Below, piece by piece: positions 1 through 7,553 of a DNA stretch of 26,626 bases. Under the pieces are notes generated by a model. It was not told where the DNA came from. It ran no database searches and worked only from the letters and a program-made list of their open reading frames with translations. This stretch comes from CAZILN01 sp964540005 (GTDB lineage: Bacteria > Bacteroidota > Bacteroidia > Bacteroidales > SM23-62), in NCBI GenBank assembly GCA_964540005.1, contig CAZILN010000257.1, forward strand, positions 1 through 26,626. The letters run 5' to 3'. The position numbers were made by a program, and so were the translations under genes. Each line of letters begins with the position of its first letter. Positions within the stretch are counted from its first letter, which is position 1.

Positions 1-918
1 CTGGAGCAGGTAAAATTCTTCCTGCACAAGCTGGTGACCATCTATAATGTCGTGGACGTGATGGAGGAGGAGTGGCTGCCCCAGCCCTTCCTCTCCGCCG
101 TGGTGGACGGCTGTATGGAGGCCGGGAAAGACTGCCGCGAATACAAATACTATCACAACACCATTATCCAGCCGGTAGGTCAGATCACTATCGTCAATTC
201 ACTGGCCGCCATCAAAAAGCTGGTCTTTGACGATAAAAAGGTCACCATGGCCGAGCTGATCGAGGCCCTCAAAAATAACTGGGAGGGTCGGGAAGACCTG
301 CGCCAGTTGTTTATCAACGAGGCGCCCAAATGGGGTAATGATGATGATTATGTGGATCTTCTCCTGAAAAATACCTACCAGGAATTCATAAACGAACTTG
401 AAAAGTATCATACTACACGTTACGGCAGGGGTCCTGTAGGATGTAAATACTATGCAGGAACCTCAAGTATTTCTGCTAATGTTCCGAGCGGTGCTGTTGT
501 TCCGGCTACTCCTGACGGCAGAAAAGCCTTTACCCCGGTGGCTGAAGGAAGCTCACCGTCCTCGGGGACCGACACTTTAGGACCAACGGCTGTATTCAAA
601 TCCGTTTCAAAATTGCCCACGGAAAAAATCATGGGAGGTGTTCTGCTTAACCAGAAATTATCCCCTGAGGCTATTCGCAAAGATTCCGATAAAATGAAAC
701 TGATCTCCATAGTTCGCAGTTTTTTTGAAGATTTGAAAGGCTGGCATGTCCAGTACAACATTGTTAACCGCGAAACGCTGCTTGCAGCCAAAAAGAACCC
801 GGAAAAATACAGGGATCTGATAGTCAGAGTAGCAGGATATTCTGCATTTTTTACTACTTTATCACCCGATACTCAGGATGATATTATTGCAAGGACCGAA
901 CACTCTCTAAAGCATTGA
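1..918 (+). CDS. Glycyl radical enzyme (PFL/diol-dehydratase superfamily), C-terminal part, 5' end outside window
   Basis: The reading frame is open from base 1 (LEQVKFFLHKL...), so the gene enters from outside; the GTG at 34 is internal. The glycyl radical loop RVAGYSAFF is intact, with the radical glycine at codon 835-837, followed by the usual family ending (QDDIIARTEHSL). The upstream segments PQPFLSAVVDGC, NSLAAIKKLVF and GPTAVFKSVSKL also fit this superfamily. The active-site Cys and Glu, which would show the substrate, lie before the window, so I cannot tell diol dehydratase from hydroxyproline dehydratase, isethionate lyase or an unassigned class. The enzyme would be cytoplasmic and oxygen-sensitive and need a radical-SAM activase, which is not in the window. 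A ROK kinase remnant and a DeoR regulator follow (4-nt gap to the ROK gene), suggesting a sugar or polyol locus. The first ~110 codons prefer G/C at the third position more than the rest. Confidence 0.9.
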   Translation: MEQVKFFLHKLVTIYNVVDVMEEEWLPQPFLSAVVDGCMEAGKDCREYKYYHNTIIQPVGQITIVNSLAAIKKLVFDDKKVTMAELIEALKNNWEGREDLRQLFINEAPKWGNDDDYVDLLLKNTYQEFINELEKYHTTRYGRGPVGCKYYAGTSSISANVPSGAVVPATPDGRKAFTPVAEGSSPSSGTDTLGPTAVFKSVSKLPTEKIMGGVLLNQKLSPEAIRKDSDKMKLISIVRSFFEDLKGWHVQYNIVNRETLLAAKKNPEKYRDLIVRVAGYSAFFTTLSPDTQDDIIARTEHSLKH

Positions 919-922
919 TTTT

Positions 923-1493
923 ATGAATAAAATCCTTTGCGGAGTCGATATAGGCGGCACCAAGTGTTCCATTGCCCTGATTGATCAGGAAGGAAAAATG
1001 CTTGATAAAATTTATACCTGTGCCCATATCTGTGATACGGAAGAAGGCCTGGTGGACTGCGTGAAGGAAAACATTGAAGAAATTATTAACAGGAATAATC
1101 TCCTGGAGTCCGATCTGCTTGGGATAGGAATCGGGTGTGCAGGCCATATCCGCTTTCGCGATGGTGTGATAATAACCACCTCCAACCTGGAAGGGTTTAA
1201 GAACTATCCGCTTCGTGAGGCTGTCCAGTCCCACTTCAAAATCCCTGTAATCCTGGATAATGACGCTAATGCACAGGCCTTTGGTGAATTTATGTTTGGC
1301 GCCGGGAAGGCTTATGATGATATGGTTTTTCTAACTATAAGTACGGGAATCGGCGCCGGTATTATTATCAATAAAAAACTGTATCGCGGTTTAACAGGAA
1401 CTGCAGGGGAATTCGGTCATACGATCGTGGAGCCTGACAGCAATTCCCGGTGATGCAGGGGTCATTGGTGCAGCTGCATTAACACTTGAGTAA
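923..1493 (+). pseudogene. ROK-family sugar kinase with internal deletion and frameshift
   Basis: The first 176 codons (923-1453) are a good ROK N-terminus: phosphate-binding CGVDIGGTKCSIAL at the start, catalytic DNDANAQAFGE in the middle, then STGIGAGII and GEFGHTIVEPDS. The family normally continues into a zinc-binding Cys cluster and about 120 more residues. Here the frame meets TGA at 1451. In the +1 frame, bases 1443-1493 read IPGDAGVIGAAALTLE-stop, which is the standard C-terminal tail of ROK proteins. The simplest reading is a deletion of roughly 115 codons that joined residue ~174 to the tail out of frame. The zinc motif and most of the second lobe are gone, so the product should be inactive. 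ROK kinases phosphorylate hexoses or amino sugars. The gene lies 4 nt after the glycyl radical enzyme and 17 nt before the DeoR gene. Confidence 0.85.
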
Positions 1494-1510
1494 ACAAAAA
1501 GCCTTAGTTT

Positions 1511-2257
1511 ATGCTGAATGAAAGACAAAATAAGATCCTTCAATTGCTGGGACAAAACGACAAGACCTCTGTAAATACGCTGTCTGAGAAACTGGATGTT
1601 TCATCGGTAACCATCAGGCAGGACCTGAATTTTCTTGAAGCCGAGGGTTTGCTGAAGCGCGTTCATGGCGGAGCCGTTTTAAAAGATGCCGACGACCTGG
1701 CCAACCGGCTGGGAATGAATTATGATAAAAAACTCAGGATTGCCAAAAAGGTTTCTTCCTGTGTAAAAGAAGGGGAAACCATTCTGATTGAATCAGGATC
1801 TGTAAATGTGCTACTGGCCCGGGAGCTGCTGAAAATCAGGAATGTTGCCCTGGTTACTACCAATGTTTACATAGCACGCCAATTCCGCAAGGATGAACAG
1901 GCCAATATTATCATCCTGGGCGGGATCTACCAACACGAAAGTGAAACCCTGGTGGGTAAAATGACTAAAGCCTGTATTGACCAGATAAATATTGACAAGG
2001 CATTTATCGGCATTGACGGATACACCAGCGAGGCAGGATTTACATTGCGTGATCTGTTCAGGGCCGAGATCTCAAGTTATATCATACACAATGCACAGGA
2101 TGTTTTCATCCTTAGCGATTCAAGCAAATTCGGTAAAACGGAGCTGACCAATATTTGCTATCCGGCAGACATCCAGCATATAGCTACAAATAATGATTTA
2201 GATTCCAAGTACCGGAGTGAATTCAGGCAAGCCGGACTTGATTTGATTTTAGCTTAG
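1511..2257 (+). CDS. DeoR-family transcriptional regulator
   Basis: The protein has 248 residues, normal for the family. Residues ~3-57 form the DeoR winged helix-turn-helix (RQNKILQLLGQ, then DVSSVTIRQDLNFLEAEG and RVHGGAV). The remaining ~190 residues are the sugar-phosphate-sensing isomerase-like domain, with LVTTNVYIAR, IILGGIYQHESETLVG and KAFIGIDGYTSEAGFT. DeoR regulators usually repress a neighbouring sugar catabolic operon and are released by a phosphorylated intermediate. Its place behind the kinase remnant and the glycyl radical enzyme suggests it controlled that operon. The ATG at 1511 is the first in frame and gives the full HTH. No operator could be identified. The gene itself appears intact although the kinase ahead of it is broken. 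It ends facing the acetylesterase gene, with 54 nt between. Confidence 0.9.
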   Translation: MLNERQNKILQLLGQNDKTSVNTLSEKLDVSSVTIRQDLNFLEAEGLLKRVHGGAVLKDADDLANRLGMNYDKKLRIAKKVSSCVKEGETILIESGSVNVLLARELLKIRNVALVTTNVYIARQFRKDEQANIIILGGIYQHESETLVGKMTKACIDQINIDKAFIGIDGYTSEAGFTLRDLFRAEISSYIIHNAQDVFILSDSSKFGKTELTNICYPADIQHIATNNDLDSKYRSEFRQAGLDLILA

Positions 2258-2311
2258 TTCAATTGCATCTGGCACTACTGGTTTGTGCTTAACAGGATGA
2301 TCTTCACTTAA

Positions 2312-4297
2312 TCAGTCAGGCTGTGTGATACCCTTGAAATTATCCGTCCTGAATGGCGATGCAGGCAGTCCGGCTGAATTTACTAGGTTGCAATCCGGAT
2401 TGGAGGCCCAGGCATACCGTACCGCTACTGGCTCACTAATTTCAGGGGAACTTATAATAATTTTATCCTCCACAATTTCAGCTTTGGCCCAGACAAATTT
2501 ACCATCCGCCCCGGCAATCGAAAATCCTTTCAGAGGGCCGCCGTCCGATGTCATTAATCCGTCGAGAACATAGTCAAATGAGATTTCCACATCTTCCCCT
2601 TTAATTGTTATGCTTTTATACATCGGTCCGCTGAACGGGATATCTTGCTCATATACTTTTACAAGTGCATTCAGGGCAAGACGTTTGCCGACATCCTGTT
2701 TGTTTCCCGGGTGTATATCAAGGGCATCACCTATGTCGATCGCCACTGCCATTCCTGTATTGGGCAGTTCCAGAGCCATGGCTTGTGCTTCCCTGAGTTC
2801 GGCCCAGGCATCATCTCCAGGCAGTTCGTTCTGCCTCAGATAATTCGCCAGCTGAACAAAGAGGAAGGGAAAATCACCCTGCCCCCACTCCGCCCGCCAG
2901 TCGGTAATCATGGTCTGGAACAGCCGCCTGTATTGGTAGGCCATTCCTGAATTGCTTTCACCCTGGTACCAGATGGTCCCTCTAATAGTATAGGGTATGA
3001 CGGGATTGATCATGGCATTAAACAGCACAGTGGGCTGGTTTGGATTGAAAGGCGAAACAGGAATAGTCTTAACATCCCTGAAGTCAAATCCTTTTTTTGC
3101 CTTCCATCCTTTTGCGATGAATAATTTCCGGCCGTTTGAAGATCTAATAACAAAATCTTTTTCCTCATTCATAAAACCACCGCCACCCTGGTTATCCATG
3201 ATCCTTATAACAATTGTATTCCTGCCGGCCTTAACCACGCCATCAGGGATCTTGTATTGCCTGAGTACATCCCAGGCCCTGCTCCCTCCTACTTTCACCC
3301 CGTTAATCCAGGCCTCATCAGAGTCGTCAGGAGCCCCGAAGCAAAGCGTCAGTTCACTCCCTGCCATAGCCTGGGACAACTCAACTTCCTTTATGAACCA
3401 GGATGATCCGTCAAATACACCGAGTTCAGTTTCTTCCACCATTTTTGGAAGGTCTACGGAGATCCAGTCCGAGGTATTGACTTCCCTGCTTACGAAAATC
3501 GTGTCCTTACCCTCTATGCCAACATCAAGTGTGGCGATCTCAAGGGCCCTTTTCTGCATATCCCTGGTAAAATTAGCCCTGATACTGTCCATTGAGACGG
3601 GCTGTTGTGAAATCAGCCTGACTGCTTCTGAGAAATCATCAAAGTCAATTAGAGAGTTTTTGCTTGTCCAGGCTTCTGCTACTGTCCCGCCCCATGAAGT
3701 ATGGATTAGACCTACCGGGATACCCAGCTGCTGGTGAATTTCTCTTCCGAAAAAGTATGCCGTAGCAGAAAAATCCTTAACAGATTCCGGGTTGCAGGTT
3801 TTCCATCCTTCAGTAATTACGGTATCTACAGGCTGGAATGCCAGTTTTTTCTGAACCGTAAATAACCGCAGATCAGGATAGCCGGCATTTGCAACCTCCT
3901 CCCCGGCATTGTTGAGTTTGGCCCAGTTGCTGATCAGCGGCATTTCCATATTTGATTGTCCGGAACAGACCCAGACCTCCCCTACCATCACATTCTGAAA
4001 GTTGATCCTTGCTGAATTTGCTGTTACTATGAGGCTGTCTGGTCCACCATAATTCTCAGGGTTCAGTACAATTTTCCAGGTTCCGTCCTTATTGATTTTC
4101 CCTGTTTTAACCTGGTCCCGGAACATGACCCGGATTTTGCTTTTCGGACTTCCGGTTCCCCAGAGGTTCACCGGACTATCGGCCTGAATGACCATATTGT
4201 CACTGAAGAGGCTTGACACTGCAAATTTCTCTGTTCTGTCACTGTCTGTGCAGGAGCAAATACTGAAGAGCACAATTAAAATAAAAAGATTTCTCAT
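2312..4297 (-). CDS. Sialate O-acetylesterase (SASA family) lipoprotein
   Basis: The 661-residue protein starts with a lipoprotein signal peptide (likely lipidated Cys16). The esterase core is split as usual in Bacteroidota members. The nucleophile block VWVCSGQSNMEMP contains Ser115; later blocks are GLIHTSWGGTVAEAWTS, IWYQGESNSGMAYQYR and AVAIDIGDALDIHPGNK, which supplies the catalytic His. Between the first and second halves (about residues 265-400) there is a beta-sandwich carbohydrate-binding-like insert (SSWFIKEVEL, DEAWINGVKVG, GRNTIVIRIMDNQGG). SASA enzymes remove O-acetyl groups from sialic acids or other acetylated sugars, typically so that glycosidases can act. The protein is predicted to sit in the periplasm or on the outer membrane. 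It is the last gene of a leftward group with the GH29 fucosidase and a serine hydrolase. The long 5' gap holds a 17-bp palindrome and an 11-bp tandem array. Confidence 0.9.
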   Translation of the reverse strand: MRNLFILIVLFSICSCTDSDRTEKFAVSSLFSDNMVIQADSPVNLWGTGSPKSKIRVMFRDQVKTGKINKDGTWKIVLNPENYGGPDSLIVTANSARINFQNVMVGEVWVCSGQSNMEMPLISNWAKLNNAGEEVANAGYPDLRLFTVQKKLAFQPVDTVITEGWKTCNPESVKDFSATAYFFGREIHQQLGIPVGLIHTSWGGTVAEAWTSKNSLIDFDDFSEAVRLISQQPVSMDSIRANFTRDMQKRALEIATLDVGIEGKDTIFVSREVNTSDWISVDLPKMVEETELGVFDGSSWFIKEVELSQAMAGSELTLCFGAPDDSDEAWINGVKVGGSRAWDVLRQYKIPDGVVKAGRNTIVIRIMDNQGGGGFMNEEKDFVIRSSNGRKLFIAKGWKAKKGFDFRDVKTIPVSPFNPNQPTVLFNAMINPVIPYTIRGTIWYQGESNSGMAYQYRRLFQTMITDWRAEWGQGDFPFLFVQLANYLRQNELPGDDAWAELREAQAMALELPNTGMAVAIDIGDALDIHPGNKQDVGKRLALNALVKVYEQDIPFSGPMYKSITIKGEDVEISFDYVLDGLMTSDGGPLKGFSIAGADGKFVWAKAEIVEDKIIISSPEISEPVAVRYAWASNPDCNLVNSAGLPASPFRTDNFKGITQPD

Positions 4298-4399
4298 GAT
4301 TGATAGTAAAAAGGTTTTTATAGTTTAAAGGTTTTACCGCTTGTATATCTTCTTGTGATCTGTTTTTTGCGATATCTAAAAGTACATAAACAGGCTGAC

Positions 4400-4416
4400 A
4401 AACCATTGGCTGGTTT
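4400..4416. promoter_or_regulatory. 17-bp interrupted palindrome upstream of the acetylesterase gene
   Basis: AAACCA, five bases (TTGGC), then TGGTTT: a perfect 6-bp inverted repeat about 103-119 bp upstream of the acetylesterase start. It is too short and has no T tract, so it is not a terminator. It could be an operator half-site pair, but no regulator can be assigned. The rest of 4298-4433 is AT-rich with no other clear signal. Confidence 0.3.
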
Positions 4417-4433
4417 ACTTTAGATGTTCAGGG

Positions 4434-4539
4434 GCTCATTAAAAGGTCAATAAAGGGTCAATAAACGGTCACTAAAGGATCAGATAACGGTCAATAAACG
4501 GTCAACGGTCACTAAAGGATCAGATAACGGTCAATAAAC
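4434..4539. repeat. Tandem array of ten 11-bp units, period 11 with one 7-bp unit
   Basis: Units begin at 4434, 4445, 4456, 4467, 4478, 4489, 4500, 4507, 4518 and 4529. All steps are 11 bp except the truncated 7-bp unit at 4500. Most units read GGTCAnTAAAS; those at 4478 and 4518 are GATCAGATAAC, and the one at 4434 is the more divergent GCTCATTAAAA. A higher-order 40-bp repeat makes 4464-4499 identical to 4504-4539. On the minus strand the last unit reads GTTTATTGACC and contains the final codons and TGA stop of the fucosidase gene, so the array starts inside that gene and runs toward the acetylesterase. It lies 137-242 bp upstream of the esterase start. An 11-bp step is close to one helical turn, so bound proteins would stack on one face of the DNA. 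Alternatively it is a simple slippage minisatellite. Confidence 0.85.
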
Positions 4540-6006
4540 CTCTATATTGGAAATCACCGGACAGGCTTTTGCATCCAGGATATTGATCCGGATCCTGGAA
4601 GTTTCCATGGCATGGATCCGGAGTATCCGTTTGTAGCCAATAGTAGTCCCCTCAGCAGCAGGCACCCAGGAACCGTCCTGCCAGGTATCTACGGAGAATG
4701 ATCTCACTCTCTGGCCCAGCTGTATATATTCCTGGATCAGTATAAATTTGACCTGTTCAGGATGTTTAAGGTCAATTTCAAGGCTGCTGCTGAATATTTC
4801 ATCATCAGTGGTCCAGTATGTGTCCGGATCCCCGTCAGCCACATTGGATGGCTTAAAACGGCCTGATTTGCCACGATATGTACCGGCATTCACTTCCATT
4901 CCGTTTGCAAGATCCTCAGAAAAGGCTTCATCGATCATTTTACGCCAATTTTGGAGCACTTCCACATCTCTTTCATGCAACAATCCCCTTCTGTCAGGCG
5001 GAATGTTCAGAAGCAGGTTTGAACCTCTACCTACCGAACTGAGGTATATATCAAACAGTTTTTCAGGGGATTTCACCAGTGAATCCTCGCTGGCGTGATA
5101 GAACCAGCCCGGACGGATACTTACATCTACTTCGGCAGGTATCCACCTGTTTCCGTCTTCGCTTCCAGAATTCAGAAGTGCAGTGATGCGAGGTTTTCCT
5201 GCATACAGGGTATCCGTAGAGATGGTGTTCCAGTTGCTTTCTCCGGCATATCCCCTCTCGTTCCCGCACCAGCGGATATCAGGACCCGCATCGGAGAAAA
5301 AGATTACCTCCGGTTCCATAGTCCTGATCATTTCCAGGGTGCCGGGCCAGTCATAATAGGTCCGCCCGTCAATCCGGCGCGTTTCATCAGCTCCCCCGTA
5401 ATACCCGTTCCCGCCGTTGGCTCCGTCAAACCACATTTCAAAAACAGGAGTGTATAAATTAAATAATTCCTTCAATTGATTCCTGTAATATACTATATAT
5501 GAGTCTGTACTATAATCAAATCGATTCCTATCCCAGGGCGACAGGTAAACTCCGAATTTGAGTCCTGCTTCCCGGCATGCATCATGCACTTCCTGAACCA
5601 CGTTGCCGTTTCCACCTTTCCACGGACTGTTTTTAACTGAATGATCAGTAAACTCGCTGGGCCACAGGCAAAAACCGTCATGATGCTTGCACGTGAGGAT
5701 AACTCCTTTGAATCCTGCCTCTTTCAGGGTGGATATCCATTGCCTGGTATCCAGTGCAGAAGGATTGAATACCGACGGGGATTCATCTCCGTATCCCCAT
5801 TCCTTATCCGTAAAGGTATTTGTAGTAAAATGAATGAAAGCATTCATCTCCATGCGATGCCATTCCAGCTGTCGGGGTGTCGGGACAGGCCCCACAGCTT
5901 CAGGAGGGGCCACTCCATTGTTACAGGAAAACAAGACCAGAAATAGTGGTACTATGACTTGATAGCATCTGAAACAGGAATGATTGTTACAGGTTTTCAT
6001 ATTCAA
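4531..6006 (-). CDS. Alpha-L-fucosidase (GH29), lipoprotein, with C-terminal discoidin-like domain
   Basis: The 491-residue protein has a short lipoprotein signal (lipobox around VLFSC, Cys28). Residues ~40-370 are a GH29 catalytic barrel: EWHRMEMNAFIHFTTNTFTD, GVILTCKHHDGFCLWPS and GVYLSPWDRN. The nucleophile motif FEMWFDGANGG places the catalytic Asp at residue 194. The last ~120 residues (DPDTYWTTDDE to VISNIEVY) look like an F5/8-type C (discoidin) carbohydrate-binding domain, as in many Bacteroidota GH29 enzymes. It should remove alpha-linked fucose from glycans in the periplasm or at the cell surface. The start could be residue 1 or residue 3; both give the same signal peptide. The stop codon lies within the 11-bp tandem array downstream. 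It is 99 nt behind the serine hydrolase, with a stem-loop between them. Confidence 0.92.
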   Translation of the reverse strand: MNMKTCNNHSCFRCYQVIVPLFLVLFSCNNGVAPPEAVGPVPTPRQLEWHRMEMNAFIHFTTNTFTDKEWGYGDESPSVFNPSALDTRQWISTLKEAGFKGVILTCKHHDGFCLWPSEFTDHSVKNSPWKGGNGNVVQEVHDACREAGLKFGVYLSPWDRNRFDYSTDSYIVYYRNQLKELFNLYTPVFEMWFDGANGGNGYYGGADETRRIDGRTYYDWPGTLEMIRTMEPEVIFFSDAGPDIRWCGNERGYAGESNWNTISTDTLYAGKPRITALLNSGSEDGNRWIPAEVDVSIRPGWFYHASEDSLVKSPEKLFDIYLSSVGRGSNLLLNIPPDRRGLLHERDVEVLQNWRKMIDEAFSEDLANGMEVNAGTYRGKSGRFKPSNVADGDPDTYWTTDDEIFSSSLEIDLKHPEQVKFILIQEYIQLGQRVRSFSVDTWQDGSWVPAAEGTTIGYKRILRIHAMETSRIRINILDAKACPVISNIEVY

Positions 6007-6043
6007 TACAAGTTATTCTATGCAAATTATGCGATAAATGTAT

Positions 6044-6102
6044 GGCTTAATCTCCGCAACTGCAGATTATTCTCAGCATATTTTTCGGAGATTAGAAAAG
6101 CC
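6044..6102 (-). repeat. Intercistronic stem-loop between serine hydrolase and fucosidase genes
   Basis: On the plus strand, AATCTCCG (6049-6056) pairs with CGGAGATT (6086-6093), extended by GGCTT (6044-6048) with AAGCC (6098-6102) across a 4-nt bulge. The loop is 29 nt. It begins 3 nt after the serine hydrolase stop on the minus-strand transcript and has no T tract, so it is not a classic terminator. It may stabilise or process the mRNA between the two genes, or be a protein-binding site. Confidence 0.55.
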
Positions 6103-6105
6103 ATC

Positions 6106-7434
6106 TCAATACTCGGCTTTCATTGCCCTGGTGATTCTGGATAATTGTTTCATCTCCACGTACCGTCCTTCATCAGAATCATCATAAAAAGTGAACTGCA
6201 GGGCATTCTTCAACGCCAGGTATACATTTCCTGAATATGGAATAAGTTCTTCTTTTGAGTCCAGGCCTGTCCTGCTGACATACAGTTTGTTATCCTCTTC
6301 TGTGAAAGTCAGGTATATATTGGCACGAAGCTGGTACCTGCCGGTTATTTCCTTATCCGGAGCTATGGCCGGGATTTCATGATAGGGATTATTCGTTGCC
6401 TGTAATATTTTGTTTATAACATACCCCATAGCATTTTCAGAAACCTGCTTGCGTGATTCCGCATTTTCCGTCTGATGGACAATGATAAGGTCATACTCAG
6501 GTATAACAACTAGGAATTGTCCTAAACCGCCCCTGGCTGAATAGCTTCCTTCAGGCAGTTCTGCTATGGGAAAATGATTGTTGCTGCTTTCTGGATCCCT
6601 TACCCACCACATGTAAGCATATCCGTCAGTACCCCATTCCGAAGCGTCCGAATGCGGAGTGGTGATCAGATCTACCCAGTCAGTACTGAGGATCTGTTTA
6701 TCTTCCCATTTGCCTCTATTAAGCATCAGCAGGCCGAAACGTGCCAGATCACTGGCACTTATATACATATGATAGGCAGGGTGTATGGATTTTCTGCCCT
6801 GCAGGTAGAAGCAATCATAGGCATTGAAATGCTCCATGCCTGTTTCCCGGGCAATTTCATGATCAAAAGATTGGAAAAAACCCTTACCGGTTAGGTTTGT
6901 AAGGATAGTGCTAAGCACATTAAAGTCCCAGTTATTATAACACCAGTGTTCTCCGGGTTTATATGCACCTCTTTCAGGCTTGAATGCCTGCATGACAGCC
7001 GATTCGGCTTCTGCAGGAAGGTAGACTCCCGAACGTGCCATCAGGCAGTCCCTGATGGTGGCGGTCCCTTCAAGGCTGTCCGGCTGCAGGATATCAGTAA
7101 TATTCAGTTCAGCCAGGGTCAGCTCAGGATCAATCAGGCCTTTTTCCACATAAATGCCATACAGGGTGCTCATCAGGCTTTTCCTGGCTGACCTGAGCAG
7201 GAATGTTTCTTCGATTTGTCCATAAGAGTAGAGGATCTTCCCCTTGTATACAACCAGGCAGGATGCTGTTTCCAGCTTATCACTGATAAAACTGCTTAAT
7301 TCCTCAAAATGTTCTTTCGAGAATTCATACTCTTCGAGATCTGTGATTTTCTCCCAGTGCTCTCGGGGATAGTTTTGTGCCATTAAGGCAAATCCCAGTA
7401 AAAGAAACGGAATAATAACTAATAATTTTTTCAT
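6106..7434 (-). CDS. Exported serine hydrolase, class C beta-lactamase/esterase fold
   Basis: The chosen start at 7434 gives 442 residues with a clear Sec signal peptide (MKKLLVIIPFLLLGFALMAQ); an upstream in-frame ATG would only add a poor N-terminus. The class C beta-lactamase-like domain covers roughly residues 40-350. The SxxK nucleophile motif is SARK (Ser82, Lys85), and the Tyr motif is YNN (166-168) in GEHWCYNNWDFNVLSTIL. A glycine-rich strand SARGGLGQFLVVIPEYDLI stands where beta-lactamases have KTG. The last ~90 residues look like a beta-rich C-terminal domain. Such proteins are mostly esterases, peptidases or transacylases rather than antibiotic-resistance enzymes. It is the first gene of the leftward fucosidase/acetylesterase group, so an ester on the same glycan is a plausible substrate. 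It is divergent from the 7TM-LuxR gene. Confidence 0.85.
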   Translation of the reverse strand: MKKLLVIIPFLLLGFALMAQNYPREHWEKITDLEEYEFSKEHFEELSSFISDKLETASCLVVYKGKILYSYGQIEETFLLRSARKSLMSTLYGIYVEKGLIDPELTLAELNITDILQPDSLEGTATIRDCLMARSGVYLPAEAESAVMQAFKPERGAYKPGEHWCYNNWDFNVLSTILTNLTGKGFFQSFDHEIARETGMEHFNAYDCFYLQGRKSIHPAYHMYISASDLARFGLLMLNRGKWEDKQILSTDWVDLITTPHSDASEWGTDGYAYMWWVRDPESSNNHFPIAELPEGSYSARGGLGQFLVVIPEYDLIIVHQTENAESRKQVSENAMGYVINKILQATNNPYHEIPAIAPDKEITGRYQLRANIYLTFTEEDNKLYVSRTGLDSKEELIPYSGNVYLALKNALQFTFYDDSDEGRYVEMKQLSRITRAMKAEY

Positions 7435-7553
7435 GACATAAAGTTTTGATTTCGCACTAAATCTGCCTGTTTTACTGATGCAGCGCAATGGGAAAAAAGT
7501 CCTTTTCTTCTTTCTGGTACTTTCTTCCTATGTAAGATTTGTTCATTACAAGG

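Noticed and set aside
2997..3737. 246-residue open frame antisense to the acetylesterase
   Set aside because: It is the complement of a convincing SASA gene, with Ser/Pro-rich low-complexity composition and no domain; a shadow frame.
4434..4539. Possible CRISPR array
   Set aside because: Units are 11 bp with no spacers of regular length, and no cas gene is in the window.
2312..7434. Full polysaccharide utilization locus
   Set aside because: No SusC/SusD pair, hybrid two-component system or sulfatase is present, so only the enzyme part can be claimed.
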